The notes beneath the pieces are model-generated. The model saw nothing but the letters and a program-made list of their open reading frames with translations, searched no databases and was not told where the DNA came from. Shown in pieces: positions 52,141-61,046 of a DNA stretch of 64,000 nucleotides. This stretch comes from Actinomycetes bacterium (GTDB lineage Bacteria > Actinomycetota > Actinomycetes > S36-B12 > GCA-2699445), in contig JAHZLH010000053.1 in NCBI GenBank assembly GCA_022599915.1, positions 1-64,000 on the forward strand, read 5' to 3'. Numbering within the stretch: position 1 is the first letter of the stretch; each line of letters starts with the position of its first letter. A program made the translations under genes and the position numbers.

Positions 52141-53640
52141 CTACGAGGCGCAGCCACGCTCGGTGGGCTCAGTTTGTGGCCGCTCATCGCCGCGGCCGAT
52201 TTTGTCGGCCACAATCTCGGCCCCAATGCCTACCAGTGGTAAACCTCCGCCCGGGTGAGCGGTACCGCCCACGAGGTAAAGACCGGGAATCGCGCCGGTA
52301 TTGCTAGGTCGGTGCAGTACCGACATCGCGCCGTGGGAAGCCGTGCCATAGATCGCGCCATCACCGGAGCCATCAGTACCGGCCAAGTTCACCGGGGTCT
52401 GAACTTTCCGCCAGCGGATGCGATCGCGGACGTCACAGCCACGCTCTGCTAGTAGTTGCAGCAGGTGATCGGCGTACTGCTCGACCGTTGCCGGATCGCT
52501 GTAGTCGAAGGTGTCTCTGCTGCCATCGCCATGCCGCGGCGCATTGACCAACAGGAACCAGGCCTCACAACCCGCAGGCGCCATGGTCGGGTCCGGTGGT
52601 CGGCACACGTAGATCGCGGGATCCTTCGGCAGACGACCAGCGGCGAGATCGGTGAACTCAACGTCGTAGTTGTCCGGCAACCATACGTTGTGGTGATGCA
52701 GATCTTCCGAAACTCCGTCTAATGCCAGCAGTAGTGCGAAGCCGGAGTAGGAGTGATCGCGGGTGCGGGGAGGTTTGGCACCCAGCAGTTGTGGCAGGCC
52801 ACGGGCATCCGAGTCGGAGACCACAATGTCAGCGCCGATCAGTTCACCGTCGGTCAGCCGGACTCCGGTCACGCCAGCGTCGTTGTGCTCGATGGCCTGC
52901 ACCTCGGTATTGGTGCGAATCGTGCAGCCCACTTGCTCCACCCGCCGGTGTAGCGCGGCGGCGAGTTGCCCCAGTCCGCCGCCGATATGCCACAAACCGA
53001 AGGTCTGTTCTACGAACGGAATCGTGATCAGTGCGCCAGGTGCTTTGCGTGGCTGGGAACCGCTGTAGGTGGCGTAACGATCCAGGATGCGCGGTAGGTG
53101 GTTGCCGGGCAGATACTTATGGCCGGTGCGATGCAATGACCGCCACGGTGCCACCGTGCGTAGCCGTTGCGGGGAACGCGCCATGCCAGCAAGTTGCCGA
53201 GTGCTCACCTCGGAACCCAGTACGTCCTCGCGGGTCAGGGCCCAGACCTCACCGGCACGACGCATCAACGTCCGCCAGGCGTCGCCTTCCTCAGTGCTGA
53301 ACTGATCCGTGACCGCAGCCGCAGTACGGCCAACACTCGAGCCCGGCAGTCGCAGTACGCGATCGGTGAACCCGTAACGGAAGCCTGGTTCCACCTCCTG
53401 CAGGTCAACCTCATGTTCCAGTGGTCGACCGGTCTTGAGGAATAAATCCAAATACACCGCGGGCAGGGTGAACAGGCTCGGTCCGACGTCAAACGAAAAA
53501 CCCTGATCGGACCAGGTGTGTAGTTTGCCGCCAACCCGATCACTGCGTTCCAGTACGGTCACGGCATGGCCCTTGGCACCCAGGCGCGCCGCAGCGGCCA
53601 AGCCGCCAGCCCCAGCACCTACAACGCAGATTCTTGCCAC
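52141..53640 (-). CDS. Carotenoid desaturase/oxygenase of the CrtI/CrtD family
   Basis: A 499-residue FAD enzyme. The N-terminal dinucleotide fold is VVGAGAGGLAAAARLGAKGH followed by ERSDRVGGKLHTW. The CrtI C-terminal signature appears as YLVGGTAHPGGGLPLVGIGAEIVADKI. Phytoene desaturase, C-3',4'-desaturase (CrtD) and CrtO-like ketolases cannot be told apart by eye. The position after cruF and cruG genes favours CrtD-type end-group desaturation. It starts at a GTG 109 bp after the glycosyltransferase. No crtE or crtB is in the window, so the backbone is made elsewhere. Confidence 0.85.
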   Translation of the reverse strand: MARICVVGAGAGGLAAAARLGAKGHAVTVLERSDRVGGKLHTWSDQGFSFDVGPSLFTLPAVYLDLFLKTGRPLEHEVDLQEVEPGFRYGFTDRVLRLPGSSVGRTAAAVTDQFSTEEGDAWRTLMRRAGEVWALTREDVLGSEVSTRQLAGMARSPQRLRTVAPWRSLHRTGHKYLPGNHLPRILDRYATYSGSQPRKAPGALITIPFVEQTFGLWHIGGGLGQLAAALHRRVEQVGCTIRTNTEVQAIEHNDAGVTGVRLTDGELIGADIVVSDSDARGLPQLLGAKPPRTRDHSYSGFALLLALDGVSEDLHHHNVWLPDNYDVEFTDLAAGRLPKDPAIYVCRPPDPTMAPAGCEAWFLLVNAPRHGDGSRDTFDYSDPATVEQYADHLLQLLAERGCDVRDRIRWRKVQTPVNLAGTDGSGDGAIYGTASHGAMSVLHRPSNTGAIPGLYLVGGTAHPGGGLPLVGIGAEIVADKIGRGDERPQTEPTERGCAS

Positions 53641-53749
53641 GACGCCAGCCTAGGCGGTCGCGCGGTGCACCGTTGGGTGTAGGTGGTCTGGTTAGTTGCG
53701 ACACCGGTAATCTGCAGCTCGATCGCCGCGTTGCCGGTGTGCTGCTGGT

Positions 53750-54910
53750 TCAGTTCGGAACTGGTTGTGGCGTGACCGGTCGACCGCGCCAGGTATTGGT
53801 GCCGCGGCGGTGTTGTAGTACTGAACGGGTCGTCAGCGCGGCGAATGCGGCCACCGATAGCGGATGCAGCGCCACATCTGGCCAGCCGCGGCTACCGGTT
53901 GCTTGGGCGGCTATCGTCCGATTGGCCACTCCGGCCAGGTAGCCGGTGACTGCCAGCGTTTGTAGTCGCCAAGAGCGGCTCACCAATCCCGCCAATGGCA
54001 GCACATAGATCGCAACCAATCCGGCGCTGACGGCCAGACCTCGTTTCGGTCCACCAAAGGCTCGCCACAGCGACTTGCTGTAGCCGGCCACAACCTCGGC
54101 ATCGCTGCGATACATCAAACAATGAGCGACCGTTGCGGCATCGGCTAGCCCGGCGCGATAGCCGCGGCGCTTCACTGCTCGGGCGAGTTCGATGTCATCG
54201 AGCACCTCACCGCGGACCGCGGCATGGCCACCAATGGCGTGATAGGCAGCTGCATCAAAGATCAGGAATTGACCGTTAGCTGCGGCCAGGCTGGGATCTG
54301 ATCGAGACTCTGCCAGATCCAGTGGCAGCGTGGTGAGCCATGACCACTGCTGCAGCGGCTGCAAGAGTCGAGCAAGAGGGGTGGTGGCTTGTTGCTGCGG
54401 CCAGGCAGATAGTAACTGCAGGTCTCGTTGCCGTAGTTCGCCCACGGCGGCAGCGACCGCTGTGGGTTTCAATCGAACATCTGCGTCCACGAACACAACT
54501 ACCGATGCGTCAGTAGTGGCTGCGAGTCGGTGACAAGCCCACGGCTTTCCTAACCATCCTGCCGGCGGGTCCCCGGTGCCGCGCTCAATCTTGATACGGG
54601 GATCGTCAGCGGCCGTCTGTCGTGCTAGTTCGGCAGTGCCGTCACTGGAGTCATCGTCGAGTACTCGAACAGTCAGGTTCGCGATCCCTTGCTGCTGGCG
54701 CAGTGACTCGATACAGCCAGCAATGTGGGTTGCCTCATCGCGAGCGGGGACAAGAACTGCGACCGGTTCCGCAGTGGTTGCGGGCGGCGCAGTGGCTAGG
54801 TGTCGCAGCAACTTCGAGTTACGCCTTGCGTGGAGCAGGCCGGCGCTAGCCACTGCTGTGGCAGTGGCTATTAACGCGACGGCGGTGCGCCCGCCCCATC
54901 GACTAGCCAT
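53750..54910 (-). CDS. cruG: CruG-like carotenoid glycosyltransferase (GT2)
   Basis: A 386-residue family-2 glycosyltransferase. An N-terminal helix (residues 8-28) is followed by the GT-A domain: VAVLVPARDEATHIAGC, the acidic motif VVVFVDADVRLKP (DxD-like), the acceptor-site EVLDDIELARAVKRRGY, and two C-terminal helices. In cyanobacteria CruG attaches a sugar to the 2'-hydroxyl of myxol-type carotenoids. The ATG at 54910 overlaps the cruF stop by eight bases, so the two genes are coupled. Sugar and acceptor are unknown. Confidence 0.8.
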   Translation of the reverse strand: MASRWGGRTAVALIATATAVASAGLLHARRNSKLLRHLATAPPATTAEPVAVLVPARDEATHIAGCIESLRQQQGIANLTVRVLDDDSSDGTAELARQTAADDPRIKIERGTGDPPAGWLGKPWACHRLAATTDASVVVFVDADVRLKPTAVAAAVGELRQRDLQLLSAWPQQQATTPLARLLQPLQQWSWLTTLPLDLAESRSDPSLAAANGQFLIFDAAAYHAIGGHAAVRGEVLDDIELARAVKRRGYRAGLADAATVAHCLMYRSDAEVVAGYSKSLWRAFGGPKRGLAVSAGLVAIYVLPLAGLVSRSWRLQTLAVTGYLAGVANRTIAAQATGSRGWPDVALHPLSVAAFAALTTRSVLQHRRGTNTWRGRPVTPQPVPN

Positions 54911-55712
54911 CGTCAAGTTGCAGGGTTCGTAGTCGCAGTACCAGTATCGCCATCGGGATTCCCAGCGCGACGCCACCGACTAGCGCAACTGCCGGGCGAC
55001 CGAGGAATACGGCGTTGGCTATGACATTTCCGACATATACCCACGTCAGCGCGGTCATGGGTTGCGCGATCGGTGCTCCTGGTCGCGCCGGGAGCAGCAT
55101 CGTGAGCAGCGACATGAGAATCAGTGCCGCGATGACCCAGCCCAGGTAGTTACTTATCGGGATGCCCGGCAGTCCCGGGATCGCTGGTTCGGTACTACTC
55201 CATACCCAGTGACCTTCCGCAACCATCTGCGGGTCGAGAAACAGGTCCCAGGTCGCCAGAAGTCCGGCACCCAATGCGATGCGTGCCAGTCGATTCCAGC
55301 CAGTACGTTCGACTACTGCATGGATGGGGTAGGCCATCATCGCCCACGCCATCGGGATGAGTAACGGCACAGCGCCTAGGTGTGGCCCCAATCGATCGGT
55401 GTATTCGTACTCACCAAACGGCCACCCGGTATTGGTGCCTAGTGCCTCAATCGTCCAGCCGAAACTGCAAGCAATCGCGAAGCAGGCCAGCGTCCATGCT
55501 GCCCCTCGACTGCTCAGGCTGTGGGTCAGTGACGCGGCGAAGAGCAGTGTGACCCCCGCGATGGTTAGCGCATCACGGGTCGTGCCCTCGGTGAGAATCC
55601 ACAGAATGTTCGAAAGTACCCACAGCGCGGTCAGTGTCCAGCCAATAATGCTGCCCACCCGCTTACCGCGGTGGGATCGCTGCTGCTGGATGGCGGGGGA
55701 GGTGGTGCTCAC
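54903..55712 (-). CDS. cruF: CruF-like carotenoid 1',2'-hydratase
   Basis: A 269-residue membrane protein with seven or eight helices. The signature NTGWPFGEYEYTDRLGPHLGAVPLLIPMAWAMM (glycine-proline rich, about residues 96-128) and WDLFLDPQMVAEGHWVW are diagnostic of the CruF/DUF422 family, which adds water to the psi end of acyclic carotenoids. The product is then glycosylated by CruG. The GTG overlaps the stop of the YbaK gene (GTGA), placing it in the middle of a four-gene minus-strand run. Confidence 0.87.
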   Translation of the reverse strand: MSTTSPAIQQQRSHRGKRVGSIIGWTLTALWVLSNILWILTEGTTRDALTIAGVTLLFAASLTHSLSSRGAAWTLACFAIACSFGWTIEALGTNTGWPFGEYEYTDRLGPHLGAVPLLIPMAWAMMAYPIHAVVERTGWNRLARIALGAGLLATWDLFLDPQMVAEGHWVWSSTEPAIPGLPGIPISNYLGWVIAALILMSLLTMLLPARPGAPIAQPMTALTWVYVGNVIANAVFLGRPAVALVGGVALGIPMAILVLRLRTLQLDDG

Positions 55713-56221
55713 GATGCTGGTGGTGTTCGGTCCTGGTTGGTTGGTAGGTCACCTACTTCTGCGGCGGTGCCAGCAGTAAGGCGTAGAAGTTGAGCGTAGT
55801 TGCTCGGGAATACCCAATTGGGGTCGCCCGCCGGAACCCACATGGTGGTGGAGCGTGACAGTGAAATATCCAAGACGACGTGACTGCGGGTTTCGGTTGC
55901 GACTGGGGCGATTCCACCGGCGACGTGGCCAGTGCGTTCCTCGACTGATTCGGGGGTCATTTCGACAAGGCCTGATTCACCAAGCACTCCGTTGAGTTGG
56001 ATGGGATCTGCATCGTGCCCCTCGGGTAGTAGCACTAAAAAGAAGTGATCAGCGTTGCTGTGAAACAGGTGGCTGGTCACTATTAGTTGACCGGGGGAGT
56101 TGCTGACAATCTCGCGGGCCTGACTGATTGGTGTCGCGTCACCGCGCCAACCGAGCTCTGTCAGTCGAGCCACAACTCGCGTCACCACTGCTGGTGGCGC
56201 GGCTGACTCCCGCTCATCCAT
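55709..56221 (-). CDS. YbaK/aminoacyl-tRNA deacylase-domain protein
   Basis: A 170-residue YbaK-type editing domain. Landmarks are VSNSPGQLIVTSHLFHSN, the GLVEMTPESVEERTGHVAGGIAPV loop that holds the substrate site, and GDPNWVFPSNYAQLLRLTG-like closing helices. Free-standing YbaK/YeaK proteins hydrolyse mischarged tRNA. The catalytic lysine of E. coli YbaK is not obvious here, so activity is uncertain. The ATG at 56221 is preceded by TACGCT and six bases on the minus strand. It is first in the run leading to cruF. Confidence 0.8.
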   Translation of the reverse strand: MDERESAAPPAVVTRVVARLTELGWRGDATPISQAREIVSNSPGQLIVTSHLFHSNADHFFLVLLPEGHDADPIQLNGVLGESGLVEMTPESVEERTGHVAGGIAPVATETRSHVVLDISLSRSTTMWVPAGDPNWVFPSNYAQLLRLTAGTAAEVGDLPTNQDRTPPAS

Positions 56222-56227
56222 GATCGC

Positions 56228-56233
56228 AGCGTA
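56228..56233 (-). promoter_or_regulatory. Probable -10 box of a leaderless promoter (YbaK-cruF-cruG run)
   Basis: TACGCT on the minus strand, six bases before the ATG at 56221. It is 58 bp from the divergent damage promoter. Confidence 0.45.
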
Positions 56234-56290
56234 GTGGGTACTGGGGAGAAAAGGGACCAATCGGGTGTTCCCGACAGTAGGTCTTGACCG

Positions 56291-56313
56291 TTGTCGGACC
56301 ACTGACGTAGCGT
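56291..56313 (+). promoter_or_regulatory. RecA-NDp/PafBC-type promoter of the dnaE2 operon
   Basis: TTGTCGGAC, eight bases, then TAGCGT. The RecA-NDp consensus is TTGTCRGTG-N8-TANNNT: seven of nine bases of the first block match, spacing is exact and the -10 fits. The expected transcript start (about 56320) lies beside the LexA box. Confidence 0.6.
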
Positions 56314-56321
56314 TCACTACA

Positions 56322-56337
56322 TCGAACATATGTTCGA
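56322..56337. promoter_or_regulatory. LexA operator (SOS box)
   Basis: TCGAACATATGTTCGA is a perfect 16-bp palindrome that matches the Gram-positive/mycobacterial SOS box (TCGAAC-N4-GTTCGA). It lies at about +1 to +20 of the promoter above and would block it when LexA is bound. Confidence 0.9.
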
Positions 56338-56485
56338 TAAAACCCAGGTACTCATCGGGCAGATACCAAGTATCACGCCACGGTGATCACCATCGGATGC
56401 AGTCACTGAACATGCGTCTGGGCCGACCTTCCCCGGCGGGGCCTAGCCCCACCGATCGACCCGTCATGCCTAAAAGGAGGTAGTC

Positions 56486-56785
56486 ATGAGTCGTCGCTAT
56501 AGCGACCAAATCCGAGTCATGGTTTCCCCACCGGCGGATCCAGTCGAACCGGAACCGCCGCAGTCTTTTCACTGGCGTGGTCGCCGCTACCGAGTGACTG
56601 AGGTGCTAGCTCGTTGGACTGAGGCGGAACAGTGGTGGCGCTGGGCAGAGCACGGCTCCGACCGATTTCCTGCCGATGCGATGGTCTGGCGAGTAGCCGC
56701 ATCCCGTAGGGGCACCGCCACTGGCGTGTTTGAACTCCGTCATCGACCTGGTTCTGCCTGGTTTCTCATCCGAGCATTCGATTGA
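56486..56785 (+). CDS. DUF6504 protein, first gene of the dnaE2 operon
   Basis: A 99-residue protein of the DUF6504 family. FHWRGRRYRVTEVLARWTEAEQWW is the core, followed by VWRVAASRRG and VFELRHRPGSAWFLIRAFD. The family occurs in Actinobacteria beside dnaE2 and Y-family polymerase genes, but its role is unknown. The ribosome site AAAAGGAGG is very strong. It starts about 165 nt downstream of the predicted transcript start. Confidence 0.85.
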   Translation: MSRRYSDQIRVMVSPPADPVEPEPPQSFHWRGRRYRVTEVLARWTEAEQWWRWAEHGSDRFPADAMVWRVAASRRGTATGVFELRHRPGSAWFLIRAFD

Positions 56786-56837
56786 ACAGTTCACATGAAC
56801 AACCAGCACTTAGTCGGAACTACCTAAGGAGGAATAG

Positions 56838-57266
56838 ATGAGAGCACCAGATTCTGCCGTGCCTGGTCGAGCGATCCCGCTGGCCAGTGCGGAGTTACTA
56901 ACCTCGGCGGTTAACGAGGTGGAAGCGGCATTAGTTGAACCGTCTGCAACGTTGCGTTACTCCCGGGCGCAACTAGCCGCTCGTCGAGCTGCGGCTGCGG
57001 TCTTAGCAGCATGGGCGCAGCCAGTGGGAGTTCGGGGACATCGACCGCGTGATGTCTGGCAGTTACTGCCGGAAGTAGCGCCAGGGCTTAATGAATGGGC
57101 ACAGTTTTTCACTGCAACCGCAGGAGTGTGCATCGCGGCAGAGGCTGGAGTGCTGAATGCGGTGTCTACTCGGCAAGCCGACGACATGATTCGTGATGCC
57201 CACCTGTTTCTCGAACGAGTAGTGGTCACGCTGTCGCGCGGCCCTCGTAGCACCGAATTGGTGTGA
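56838..57266 (+). CDS. SAV_6107-type HEPN-domain protein
   Basis: A 142-residue all-helical protein like the SAV_6107 HEPN family. YSRAQLAARRAAAAVLAAWAQP is helix 1-2, GLNEWAQFFTATAGVCIAAEAG the middle, and STRQADDMIRDAHLFLERVV the last helix. The RNase motif R-x4-H of toxic HEPN proteins is not seen, so an RNase role is not supported. It overlaps the dnaE2 start by four bases (GTGA), so co-translation with the polymerase is expected. An AAGGAGG ribosome site precedes the ATG. Confidence 0.83.
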   Translation: MRAPDSAVPGRAIPLASAELLTSAVNEVEAALVEPSATLRYSRAQLAARRAAAAVLAAWAQPVGVRGHRPRDVWQLLPEVAPGLNEWAQFFTATAGVCIAAEAGVLNAVSTRQADDMIRDAHLFLERVVVTLSRGPRSTELV

Positions 57267-60200
57267 TCGCGGTGGTAGTAGGAGAGCCGTTCGCGCATCT
57301 GCACACGGCATCGGCATATTCGCTGCGATATGGCGCCTCTCAGCCCGCAGCGTTAGTGGAACGAGCTGCCGAGCTAGGGCAGCCACTGCTGGCATTGACT
57401 GACCGAGGCGGCTTATATGGTGCAGTGCGATTCGCGATTGAGTGCATGGCGGCTGACATTTCGCCGGTGCTAGGAGTAGACCTGGCGGTCGCCCCCAGTG
57501 GGTTGCTGCGTCGATCCACACCGCAGCCATCGTCACGTCGCACTCCAGCTAAGGGCGGCGCCTGGGTTGAGCCCGATCATCCGCGGGTAGTGCTGCTCGC
57601 CCAAGGGCAACAGGGCTGGGCATCGTTATGCCGGTTGGTCTCGGCAGCGCATTTATCGGGTCAGCGGGGAGAACCGGTGGCAGATGTAGCTCAGATCGCC
57701 CGACATAGTGAGGGGCTAGTGCTGCTGTTGGGGGCAGAGTCGGAATGTGGTCGTGCGGTAACTGCGCATCGACTCGATCTCGCCGACCGACTACTGCGTC
57801 GATGGCGAGAAATCTTTGGCGATCGGATGCATGCTGCGGTGGCATGTCACTTGGTGCCGCAGTCGGGGGAGTCGATGGCGGGTCGGACCGGTCCAGGAGC
57901 AGATGGATTATCACTGCCGGCGGCGTCTCGGTTCTATCGCTGGGCAGTGGAACGGAATGTCTCGCCAGTTCTTACCAATGCAGTCCGTCACGCCCACCGC
58001 GAGCAGGCCCCAGTAGTCGATGTCTTGGATGCCATTCGGCGGCTAGTCCCGTTGAGCAGTCGGCATCTCAGTCGGGGGAATTCCGAGGGCTACCTCAAAT
58101 CGGCGGCGCAGATGTTCCAGATGGGAGAGCAGGTTGTTACTGCGGCGGGGTACGCCACTGATCGGGTTCAGCAGTTATTAGCGAACACCATGGCACTGGC
58201 GCAGCAGTGTGCCTTAGACCCGGTAGCGGATATGGGTATCGGATCAGTTCATGTCCCCGAATTAGATGTACTCGTGCCGGACCTGAGCCCTGGCGCTGAT
58301 CATCGAAGTGCGGCTGCACGAATGCTGCGCCAACGATGTGAGCAGGAACTACCTCATCGCTATCAGGGTGAAAGGGAGCGGCGGGAAGCGGCAATCCGGT
58401 TGGAGCAGGAGTTAGACACCATCGTGCAGTTGGGGTTCCAAGGCTATTTTCTTACTGTCGCTGAAGTTGTGGATCTGATTCAAAGCATGGGGGTGCGAGT
58501 TGCTGCTCGCGGATCAGGCGCCGGCAGTCTGGTGAACCATCTGCTGGGTATCTCAGGAGTAGAGCCAATGCGACATGGCTTGATTATGGAGCGCTTCCTC
58601 TCGCCGCTACGCCGCTCATTACCCGATATCGATATCGACGTGGAATCTGCCCGACGTACCGAGGTGTATGAGCAGATCCTGCAACGGTTCGGTGGTGAAC
58701 GCTGCATCTGCGTATCGATGATGGATACCTATCGAGTTCGTCATGCGATTCGAGATACTGGCGCCGCACTAGGGCTACCGCCAGCCGATATCGATTCTTT
58801 TGCCAAGGCTTTCCCCCACATCGCGGCCCGGGACATTCGATCGGCGTTGGCGGATCTGCCGGAGCTACGCACGAGTGGGCTAGGTCAGCTCGCTGCGACC
58901 GGTGGGATGGATCGATTCTTAGATCTGGTGGAGGCGTTAGACGGCTTACCACGGCACGTGGCGCTTCATCCTTGCGGTGTGCTGTTGTCAGACGCTTCAT
59001 TGCTTGACCGGACCCCGGTGGAAGCCTCATGGCAAGGGTTCCCCATGAGCCAGTTCGATAAAGACGATGTGGAAGAAATGGGCTTTCTCAAACTGGACGT
59101 GTTGGGTATTCGCATGCAATCCGCTATGGCTCACGCCGTCACCGAGGTGCAGCGAGTTACCGGCGCAGAGGTAGATATTGATCGCGCCCCGCTAGACGAT
59201 GACGACACTTTCCAACTGATCCAGTCCGCCAAGACCTTGGGCTGTTTTCAGATTGAGTCACCTGGACAGCGAGAGTTGGTGGGGAAGTTTGCTCCGGAGA
59301 ATTTCGACGACATCATCATCGACATTTCACTGTTCCGGCCAGGACCGGTAAAGAGCGACATGATCAGCCCATTCTTGCGGGCCCGACAGGGCTGGTCGCT
59401 GCCGGAGTATGTGCACGAAGATCTAAGACCGGTATTAGCCGAGACCGCCGGTGTGGTGGTGTTCCACGAACAGGTAATCAAGTTGGTGTCGATCATGACC
59501 GGTTGCACCTTGGCGCAAGCGGACGAAGTCCGCCGCACCATGGGCAGTCCGGAAGGGCAGCAACGGGTGCGGGGCTGGTTCTATCCGACAGCCATGGCGC
59601 AGGGCTATTCGCTAGCTACGGTCGAGGAGATCTGGGATGTATTGCAGGCCTTCGCATCTTTTGGCTTCTGTAAAGCGCATGCGGCAGCCTTCGCGCTGCC
59701 GACCTACCAGTCAGCATGGCTCAAGGCGCATTACCCAGCAGCCTTCTTGGCTGGGGTGCTTACTCATGATCCCGGTATGTATCCCAAGCGACTGATTCTG
59801 GACGATGCTCGCAATTTTGGAATTCCTATTCTCGGCTTGAACATCAATCAATCTGATCGGGTGTATCGAGTGGAGCAGGTAGGGGAGTCTTGGGGTATCC
59901 GACTGCCACTCGCTGAGGTGAAGGGGATTTCGGCGGCGGAGGAATCTGCGATTGTCGCTGGTCAACCGTATGCCTCGCTGACAGAGGTCTGGCAACGCAG
60001 TGGGTTGTCTCGGCCGGTCGCAGAACATCTGGTGCTAGCCGGAGCATTCGATGATTTGCATGGGCTCGGTAGTAGCAGACCAGGCCGGTTAACTCGACGG
60101 GACTTACTGCTGCAAATCATCGAGTTGGAGCGACATACCCGGGCAGCGCAGGGTGGACGTGGCACGAGGCGCGCCGCTCGGCGCGCCACGCCACCAGCCG

Positions 60201-61036
60201 AAACGAGTTCGATCGACCCCGCGATCGCTGCGCGACAACAATCCTTAGCGCCAGCTCCGGCGCAGGACCCAGATCAAGTTGAGGTGCAGTTCGCGCTGGA
60301 TCTGTTCCAGCCACCGGAACCGATGCCCAGCGGTCTGCCAGAAATGGGTAGTGGCGAGAAGGTACGGGCTGAGGTGGAAGTTTTGGGGATGGATGTCAGC
60401 AGCCACATTGTGTCGTTCTACAACCGGATGCTGGCCGACCTGGCAGTAGTACGTTCCCAAGACCTACTTAACTGCCGCTCCCAGTCCGAGGTTTTAGTTG
60501 CTGGGGTCAAAGCGGCAGTGCAGACGCCACCGGTACGGAGTGGCCGGCGAGTGGTTTTTCTGACGCTAGATGATTCCACCGGTCCGGTGGACGCCACCTT
60601 CTTTGAGGATGTGCAAGGTGACTATGCGACGACGGTGTTTCACTCCTGGTTATTGCTAGTCCGCGGAAAAATTCGCCGTACCGGCCGACGAGGCATTTCG
60701 TTACGAGCCACTGGTTGTTGGGAGTTAGGTGAGGTTTGGCAGCTGTGGCGGGAGGTCGGTGCTGAGGGAGTGCAGCAGATGTTGGCTGCGGCGCCAGCGC
60801 CGGATAGCGCTGGTCCAGCCGCCGCGAACGACTCCGATCCCCGGCGGCGGACTGCTGCTGGTGGCATGGGGCAACGCCGCCGCGTGTTGGTGCACGCCAG
60901 CGGATTCCGAATGTCGCCTTACGCTGATGTCAGGCCAGCAGGCGAGGAAGCGGGTAAGCCGCAGCCGCGGAGGACCTCCCGGGGCGGTGCCCCCGGAAAG
61001 TTATGGCACTCCAGTCCAGGCAGTAGCGGATGGTGA
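57263..61036 (+). CDS. dnaE2: Error-prone DNA polymerase DnaE2
   Basis: A 1257-residue C-family polymerase for translesion synthesis and damage-induced mutagenesis. The PHP domain opens FAHLHTASAYSLRYG. The catalytic palm carries RSLPDIDIDVESARR with the aspartate pair, after VRVAARGSGAGSLVNHLLGI. Helix-hairpin-helix and OB parts lie near the C-terminus, ending HASGFRMSPYAD and KLWHSSPGSSG, the DnaE2 signature. QFALDLF at about residue 1005 is a candidate beta-clamp-binding motif. It is about 150 residues longer than typical DnaE2, mostly through linkers in the PHP region, around residue 970 and near the end. dinB follows after 10 bp. Confidence 0.93.
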   Translation: MIAVVVGEPFAHLHTASAYSLRYGASQPAALVERAAELGQPLLALTDRGGLYGAVRFAIECMAADISPVLGVDLAVAPSGLLRRSTPQPSSRRTPAKGGAWVEPDHPRVVLLAQGQQGWASLCRLVSAAHLSGQRGEPVADVAQIARHSEGLVLLLGAESECGRAVTAHRLDLADRLLRRWREIFGDRMHAAVACHLVPQSGESMAGRTGPGADGLSLPAASRFYRWAVERNVSPVLTNAVRHAHREQAPVVDVLDAIRRLVPLSSRHLSRGNSEGYLKSAAQMFQMGEQVVTAAGYATDRVQQLLANTMALAQQCALDPVADMGIGSVHVPELDVLVPDLSPGADHRSAAARMLRQRCEQELPHRYQGERERREAAIRLEQELDTIVQLGFQGYFLTVAEVVDLIQSMGVRVAARGSGAGSLVNHLLGISGVEPMRHGLIMERFLSPLRRSLPDIDIDVESARRTEVYEQILQRFGGERCICVSMMDTYRVRHAIRDTGAALGLPPADIDSFAKAFPHIAARDIRSALADLPELRTSGLGQLAATGGMDRFLDLVEALDGLPRHVALHPCGVLLSDASLLDRTPVEASWQGFPMSQFDKDDVEEMGFLKLDVLGIRMQSAMAHAVTEVQRVTGAEVDIDRAPLDDDDTFQLIQSAKTLGCFQIESPGQRELVGKFAPENFDDIIIDISLFRPGPVKSDMISPFLRARQGWSLPEYVHEDLRPVLAETAGVVVFHEQVIKLVSIMTGCTLAQADEVRRTMGSPEGQQRVRGWFYPTAMAQGYSLATVEEIWDVLQAFASFGFCKAHAAAFALPTYQSAWLKAHYPAAFLAGVLTHDPGMYPKRLILDDARNFGIPILGLNINQSDRVYRVEQVGESWGIRLPLAEVKGISAAEESAIVAGQPYASLTEVWQRSGLSRPVAEHLVLAGAFDDLHGLGSSRPGRLTRRDLLLQIIELERHTRAAQGGRGTRRAARRATPPAETSSIDPAIAARQQSLAPAPAQDPDQVEVQFALDLFQPPEPMPSGLPEMGSGEKVRAEVEVLGMDVSSHIVSFYNRMLADLAVVRSQDLLNCRSQSEVLVAGVKAAVQTPPVRSGRRVVFLTLDDSTGPVDATFFEDVQGDYATTVFHSWLLLVRGKIRRTGRRGISLRATGCWELGEVWQLWREVGAEGVQQMLAAAPAPDSAGPAAANDSDPRRRTAAGGMGQRRRVLVHASGFRMSPYADVRPAGEEAGKPQPRRTSRGGAPGKLWHSSPGSSGW

Positions 61037-61046
61037 GGAGAGAGCG

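Noticed and set aside
56838-57266. HEPN protein as a toxin of a toxin-antitoxin pair
   Set aside because: The R-x4-H RNase motif is not visible, and the neighbours are a polymerase and DUF6504 rather than an antitoxin.
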